Shown here: positions 59,809-64,000 of the stretch, in pieces
How the letters are laid out: every line of letters starts with the position of its first letter
How positions within the stretch are numbered: position 1 is the stretch's first letter
Origin: Bradyrhizobium sp. CB3481
GTDB taxonomy: Bacteria > Pseudomonadota > Alphaproteobacteria > Rhizobiales > Xanthobacteraceae
Assembly: GCF_029714305.1 (NCBI RefSeq)
Contig: NZ_CP121647.1
Span: 2,624,501-2,688,500 of the forward strand
DNA length: 64,000 nucleotides
Direction: 5' to 3'
Position numbers and translations under genes: made by a program
Notes under the pieces: generated by a model
Told to the model about the DNA's origin: nothing
Databases searched by the model: none
The model's input: the letters and a program-made list of their open reading frames with translations, nothing else

Positions 59809-60788
59809 TCCGCGATCTGTTCAGCGGCGAGTGCCGGCGTGATGCGGCCCTCGGCGACCTCGGCCTCGGTCTTCTTCACCTTGGCGCGGATCGTTGCATC
59901 GGATCGCAGCCGCGCCATCATGCGCTGCTCCAGCATCGACCACATCCATTTCACCTGCTGCTCACGCCGTCTCCCTGCGAATTCGCCCGAAGCATTCATG
60001 GCGGTGCGGTGATCGACGACCTTCTGCCACAGCGCGTCCATGCCCGCGCCCGTCAGCGCCGAGTAGGTCACGACCGGCGGATGCCAGTGCTGCGAGCGGG
60101 GGCTCAGGATATGCAGCGCCGAGCGATATTCGGCCGCCGCCATGTTGGCGCGCTTGATGTTGTCACCGTCGGCCTTGTTGATCGCGATCATATCGGCGAG
60201 TTCGACCAGGCCCTTCTTGATGCCCTGCAATTCGTCGCCGGCGCCGGGCAACATCAGGGCCAGGAAGAAATCGGTCATGTCGCTAACAGCGGTTTCGGAC
60301 TGGCCGATGCCGACGGTTTCCACCAGCACCACATCGAAGCCGGCCGCCTCGCACAGCAGCATCGCCTCGCGGGTTTTCGCGGCGACGCCGCCGAGCGTAC
60401 CCGACGAGGGCGAAGGCCGGATGAAGGCGGCGTCCGAATTCGCCAGCCGCGCCATCCGCGTCTTGTCGCCGAGGATCGAGCCGCCGGTGCGGGCCGAAGA
60501 GGGGTCCACCGCCAGCACCGCGACCTTGTGGCCGCGCTCGATCAGGAACATGCCGAGCGCGTCGATGGTGGTGGATTTGCCGACGCCCGGCGAGCCGGTG
60601 ATTCCGACGCGGAATGCCTTGCCCGTGTCGGACAATAGCGCCTGCACCAGGTCGCGGGCGGCGGCCTGGTGATCGCCGCGCCTGCTCTCGATCAGGGTGA
60701 TCGCCCGCGCCAGCGTCGCGCGCTGGCCGGCGCGGAGGTCCTTGGCGAGCTTCTTGATATCGAGGGAGGCGGTCTTCGGCAGGGTCAT
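59796..60788 (-). CDS. meaB: Methylmalonyl-CoA mutase-associated GTPase MeaB
   Basis: 330 residues. Walker A is GSPGVGKSTT, followed by VLAVDPSSARTGGSILGDKT (switch region) and MIAINKADGDN (G4). MeaB protects and loads the adenosylcobalamin mutase. No mutase gene is seen nearby. The C-terminal helical part (EVAEGRITPALAAEQIAEW) is as in the family. Confidence 0.93.
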   Translation of the reverse strand: MTLPKTASLDIKKLAKDLRAGQRATLARAITLIESRRGDHQAAARDLVQALLSDTGKAFRVGITGSPGVGKSTTIDALGMFLIERGHKVAVLAVDPSSARTGGSILGDKTRMARLANSDAAFIRPSPSSGTLGGVAAKTREAMLLCEAAGFDVVLVETVGIGQSETAVSDMTDFFLALMLPGAGDELQGIKKGLVELADMIAINKADGDNIKRANMAAAEYRSALHILSPRSQHWHPPVVTYSALTGAGMDALWQKVVDHRTAMNASGEFAGRRREQQVKWMWSMLEQRMMARLRSDATIRAKVKKTEAEVAEGRITPALAAEQIAEWLK

Positions 60789-60811
60789 GCCGGTGGTTTA
60801 CAACGGCCGTG

Positions 60812-60837
60812 CCGTGCAGGCGAGGGGGCCTGCACGG
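60812..60837. terminator. Hairpin between tctA and meaB
   Basis: CCGTGCAGG and CCTGCACGG form a 9-base perfect stem with an 8-base loop in the 50-base gap. There is no T run on the minus strand, so it may be an mRNA end structure rather than a full terminator. Confidence 0.45.
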
Positions 60838-60838
60838 T

Positions 60839-62353
60839 TCATTCGCCGGGCGATGCGGCGGGAACGGGCTCGCGCCTGAGCTTCCGCCACACCCAGACCA
60901 GCACCGGCCAGATCAGCGCGCCGATCGCCATGGCGGCGAGAATGGCGGCGATCGGCCGCTCGAAGAACGGCAGCACGCTGCCGTCGGACTTGATCAGCGA
61001 GGTGACGAAGGCCTGCTCGATCATGGTGCCCATCACGATGCCGAGCACCATGGCGGCGACCGGATAGCCGTTCTCCTCCATGACATAGCCGATCACCCCG
61101 AAGGTCGCGACGGTCACGACGCCGAACATGTTGTTGCCGATGGCGAACGAGCCGACCGCGCAGCACAGCATGATAACGGGCATCACGGTGGAGCGCGGCG
61201 CGCGCAGCACATGGCTGGCGAGGCGGATCATCACGATGCCGAACGGGATCATGATGATGTTGGCGATGATGAACATCAGATAGATCGCATACATGCTCGA
61301 CGCTTTTTCGGTGAACAGCGTCGGGCCGGGGTTCAGCCCCTTCATGTAGAGCACGCCGATCGCGATCGCCGCGATGGTGTCGCCGGGGATACCGAATAGC
61401 AGCGAGGGCACCCAGCCTGAGGCGATGCTGGCATTGTTGCTGGCACCGGCTTCCACCAAGCCTTCAACATGGCCGGTGCCAAACTTCTCGGGTTCTTTCG
61501 AAAAACGCTTGGACATGGCGTAGCTGACCCAGGCGGCCATGTCGGCGCCAGCGCCCGGCAGCACGCCGATGATGATGCCGATGATGTTCCCGCGCGTCAT
61601 CTGCCAGTGATATTTTCTGGTGAGCCGCCACTGGCCGGCCATGATGCTTCCGAACTTGCGCCGCGGAATCGGCGGCGGTTCCGGGGTGAGCATCGCGCGC
61701 ATCACTTGCGCCACGGCAAACACGCCGACCAGCGCCGGGATCGGCTCGATGCCGCCGAACAGGTCGGTGATGCCGAAGGTGAAACGGGGGACGCCGCCGG
61801 GGTTTTCGATGCCGATGCAGGAGACCAGCAGGCCGATGAACATGCCGGCGATCGCCTTCACGGGCGAGGAGCGTGCGACCAGCGTCGCGCACATCAGGCC
61901 GAGCAGTGCCAGCCAGAAATATTCGAAGGTCGAGAACGACAGCGCGATCTCGGCGAGCGGCGGCGCCAGGATCATCAGTGACAGCGTGCCCGCGATGCCG
62001 CCGACCGCGGAAAACCAGACGCCGGCGCCGAGCGCAAGCTCGGCCTCGCCCTTGCGAGTCATGGCATAGGCTTCATCCGCATAGGCTGCGGATGCGGGCG
62101 TGCCGGGAATGCGCAGCAGCGCGCCGGGGATATCGCCGGAAAAGATTGCCATCGAGGAGGCCGCCACGATGGTGGCGATGGCGGCGATCGGCGAGAGATA
62201 AAACGTGACGGGGACCAGCAGCGCGGTCGCCATGGTCGCCGACAGCCCGGGCAAGGAGCCGATGACAAGGCCATAGACCGATGCCGCCAGCATCGAGACG
62301 ATGACTTCCCAGGTGGAGATCAGCGCGAACGCATCAAGCAGGGTTTTCAGCAT
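60839..62353 (-). CDS. tctA: Tripartite tricarboxylate transporter permease TctA
   Basis: 504 residues, large permease with about 11 membrane segments. Conserved blocks are GSLPGLSATMATALLVPVTF near the N-terminus, GIPGTPASAAYADEAYAM (written here from RIPGTPASA) and GVLPGAGADMAAWVSY. It takes up a carboxylate with sodium or proton gradient. It is coupled to tctB, whose stop is 3 bases upstream. Confidence 0.94.
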   Translation of the reverse strand: MLKTLLDAFALISTWEVIVSMLAASVYGLVIGSLPGLSATMATALLVPVTFYLSPIAAIATIVAASSMAIFSGDIPGALLRIPGTPASAAYADEAYAMTRKGEAELALGAGVWFSAVGGIAGTLSLMILAPPLAEIALSFSTFEYFWLALLGLMCATLVARSSPVKAIAGMFIGLLVSCIGIENPGGVPRFTFGITDLFGGIEPIPALVGVFAVAQVMRAMLTPEPPPIPRRKFGSIMAGQWRLTRKYHWQMTRGNIIGIIIGVLPGAGADMAAWVSYAMSKRFSKEPEKFGTGHVEGLVEAGASNNASIASGWVPSLLFGIPGDTIAAIAIGVLYMKGLNPGPTLFTEKASSMYAIYLMFIIANIIMIPFGIVMIRLASHVLRAPRSTVMPVIMLCCAVGSFAIGNNMFGVVTVATFGVIGYVMEENGYPVAAMVLGIVMGTMIEQAFVTSLIKSDGSVLPFFERPIAAILAAMAIGALIWPVLVWVWRKLRREPVPAASPGE

Positions 62354-62356
62354 CGG

Positions 62357-62839
62357 TCACCAGGGCATCGGCAGCAGCCCGGCCGGCAGCGGCACGCGCA
62401 GCAATTTTGAAAAAATCAGGTGGATGCCGATCGGCGCCAGCACGGCGAGCGGCAGCGATAGCTTCCAGCGGGCGCCGAGCGCGGTCGACGTTACGAACAC
62501 GATCAGCGCTGCGGTGATGATGAAGCCAAGCCGGTCGGCCACGGCGACGTAGAACAGTAGCAACGCAGGAGGGAGCAGGGCGCGCAGGCCGTAAAATCTT
62601 CCGGTCGGCGGCGGCTGGCCGCCCTCGACCGGAATGAGCTCTTCCTCTTCTTCGAAACTGTGGCCAATCCCGAATGCGATCGCGAGCCCGCACAGCGCAA
62701 GGCCCGTTCCGATCACGAGGGGAAAGACGTTCGGCCCGACCGGCTGGCCTGGCACCGGTGGCAATTGCCAGCCGCCATAGGCGGCGGCTGCGCCGAGGCC
62801 AACGAGAAACAACCCCGTGACGCGATCGGGAAGACGCAT
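62357..62839 (-). CDS. tctB: Tripartite tricarboxylate transporter small permease TctB
   Basis: 160 residues with four membrane segments: VTGLFLVGLGAAAAYGGWQL, FPLVIGTGLALCGLAIAFG, LFYVAVADRLGFIITAALIV and the final hydrophobic part. The charged middle EEEEELIPVEG is typical of TctB. It sits between tctC and tctA. Confidence 0.92.
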   Translation of the reverse strand: MRLPDRVTGLFLVGLGAAAAYGGWQLPPVPGQPVGPNVFPLVIGTGLALCGLAIAFGIGHSFEEEEELIPVEGGQPPPTGRFYGLRALLPPALLLFYVAVADRLGFIITAALIVFVTSTALGARWKLSLPLAVLAPIGIHLIFSKLLRVPLPAGLLPMPW

Positions 62840-62881
62840 GAACTGGCTCCGCAGATATCGGACGATGTCAGCCGATGAGGA

Positions 62882-63877
62882 TCAGGCCTTGGAGAGACCG
62901 GCGGCCTTCATCGCCACGCCCATCTGGGCGTCGCCCTTGTCCATGAAGGCAGCGAATTCGGTGGCATCGCCCCAGACCGTTCCGAACCCGCGGTTGCTCA
63001 TGAACTCCTTGAACTCCTTGGACTCGTAGACCTTCTTCAGCGCCGCGGTCAGCTTGGTCGCAACGTCAGCCGGAATGCCCTTGGGGCCGGCAATGCCGCG
63101 CCAGGCGCCGGTCGAGTAATCGATGCCCATCGCCTCCTTCAGCGTCGGCACGTCGGGGAAGGCCGGATTGCGCTTGGAGGCCATCAGCGCCAGGCTGCGT
63201 GCCTTGCCGGCCTCGATGATGGCGCGCGCTTCCGGCACCGAGCAGGTGGTGAGGTCGAGGCCGCCGGCCGCGAGATCCTGCATCGCCGGCGCGGCGCCGT
63301 TCGAGGGCACCCAGGCCACGTGGTTCGGCGCCAGTCCCATCGCCTGCAGCCAGCCGACCAGCGCCAGATGCCAGATGCCGCCCTGGCCGGTGCCGGATGC
63401 CTTCATCTTGCCCGCAGGCGCGGCCTTGATGGCGTCGGCCAGTTCCTTCACGGTCTTGTAGGGTGAGGTGGAGCTGACCTGGATGCCGGGCGGATCCTCG
63501 TTCATCAGCGCCAGCGGCGTGTAGCTCTTGGGCGCGAGCTCGGTGAGCCCCTGCCAGTGCATCATCGAGATTTCCACCGTCAGCATGCCGATGGTGTAAC
63601 CGTCGGCCGGCGCGGTCGCGATGGCGGAATGGCCGACCACGCCGGAGCCACCGGTCCGGTTGACGACGTTGAAGGGTTGGCCGAGATCTTTTTCCAGAAG
63701 GGCTGCCACGATGCGCGCGGTCGCATCCGTGCCGCCGCCGGCGCCCCAGGGCACGATCACGGTCACCGGCCGCGCCGGGTAGGCCTGCGCTGATGCCGGC
63801 CTGAGGCCAAGACCTGCGACGGCTGCGGCAGCAGCGGATGAAGCCGCAAAGGCGCGGCGCGTGATCTTTTTGGACAT
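62882..63877 (-). CDS. tctC: Bug family receptor TctC of the tripartite transporter
   Basis: 331 residues. A Tat-like signal (KKITRRAFAASSAAAAAVAG) precedes a Bug domain: RPVTVIVPWGAGGGTDATAR, then VNRTGGSGVVG and late FPDVPTLKEAMG. GGGAGGATC precedes ATG 63877. It is the first gene of tctC-tctB-tctA, so transport and receptor are together here, unlike the orphan receptor at 36.5 kb. Confidence 0.93.
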   Translation of the reverse strand: MSKKITRRAFAASSAAAAAVAGLGLRPASAQAYPARPVTVIVPWGAGGGTDATARIVAALLEKDLGQPFNVVNRTGGSGVVGHSAIATAPADGYTIGMLTVEISMMHWQGLTELAPKSYTPLALMNEDPPGIQVSSTSPYKTVKELADAIKAAPAGKMKASGTGQGGIWHLALVGWLQAMGLAPNHVAWVPSNGAAPAMQDLAAGGLDLTTCSVPEARAIIEAGKARSLALMASKRNPAFPDVPTLKEAMGIDYSTGAWRGIAGPKGIPADVATKLTAALKKVYESKEFKEFMSNRGFGTVWGDATEFAAFMDKGDAQMGVAMKAAGLSKA

Positions 63878-64000
63878 TGTTGATCCTCCCTGCGGCATCC
63901 GTGAATCCGGACGCTCTTGTGATGCGACATTGTAGGCGGCTTTGCGTTGGGGTCGCAAGGCGTTGGCGGGAAATGGGGCGCATCGCCGGTGGGGATCCCG

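Overview
The window is about 64 kb of high-GC DNA with dense gene packing, alphaproteobacterial SOS-box architecture (GAAC-N7-GAAC), ECF sigma/NrsF regulation, TIGR03808/TIGR03809-type Rhizobiales proteins and several families of short palindromic repeats. Together these suggest a Bradyrhizobium or close relative (Nitrobacteraceae). This is inferred from gene content and protein style, not from a marker gene. I see no rRNA, tRNA, CRISPR array, phage or intact insertion sequence.

Layout. 0-1.5 kb: end of an M20 amidohydrolase, a strong terminator and a VOC protein. 1.7-10.7 kb: a DNA-damage island. A DUF4130-UdgX fusion and its radical-SAM partner run leftward. The LexA-controlled mutasome imuA-imuB-dnaE2 runs rightward from the same intergenic region. 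Both imuB and dnaE2 carry palindromic repeats read in frame as protein. 10.8-24.5 kb: an HExxH protein, a DevBCA-like ABC exporter with an acyltransferase, MgtC, a membrane protein with an EF-hand loop, PilZ, a secreted HbpS/GlcG-like protein, an ABC-F ATPase, an SDR and a CaiB-type CoA transferase. 24.6-29 kb: an HME-type RND metal efflux pair. 29-37.5 kb: a methyltransferase plus MTHFR-like pair, an exported amidohydrolase, an FAD oxidoreductase, and a LysR / enolase-superfamily / Bug receptor catabolic unit. 37.6-44.6 kb: a start-less conserved gene missed by ORF calling, a four-gene membrane/hydrolase operon, a TolC-like channel and an acetyl-CoA hydrolase/transferase. 45-49 kb: a small Cys-rich secreted protein, a DUF1330/LysR divergent pair, an enoyl-CoA hydratase and an exported low-complexity protein.

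49.4-56.4 kb is a signalling island. It holds an ECF sigma with an NrsF-type anti-sigma, a DUF2336 protein, a membrane diguanylate cyclase, and a second ECF sigma / anti-sigma / subtilase operon. In that second operon the periplasmic part of the anti-sigma looks like the prodomain of the adjacent subtilase, which suggests an undescribed propeptide-mimic circuit. 57-64 kb: TIGR03809 and TIGR03808 proteins, pyroglutamyl peptidase, MeaB GTPase and a complete tripartite tricarboxylate transporter (tctC-tctB-tctA order of transcription).

The strongest leads are the prodomain-like anti-sigma/subtilase operon, the UdgX/radical-SAM/mutasome island, and the repeats exapted into two proteins of the same mutagenesis operon.
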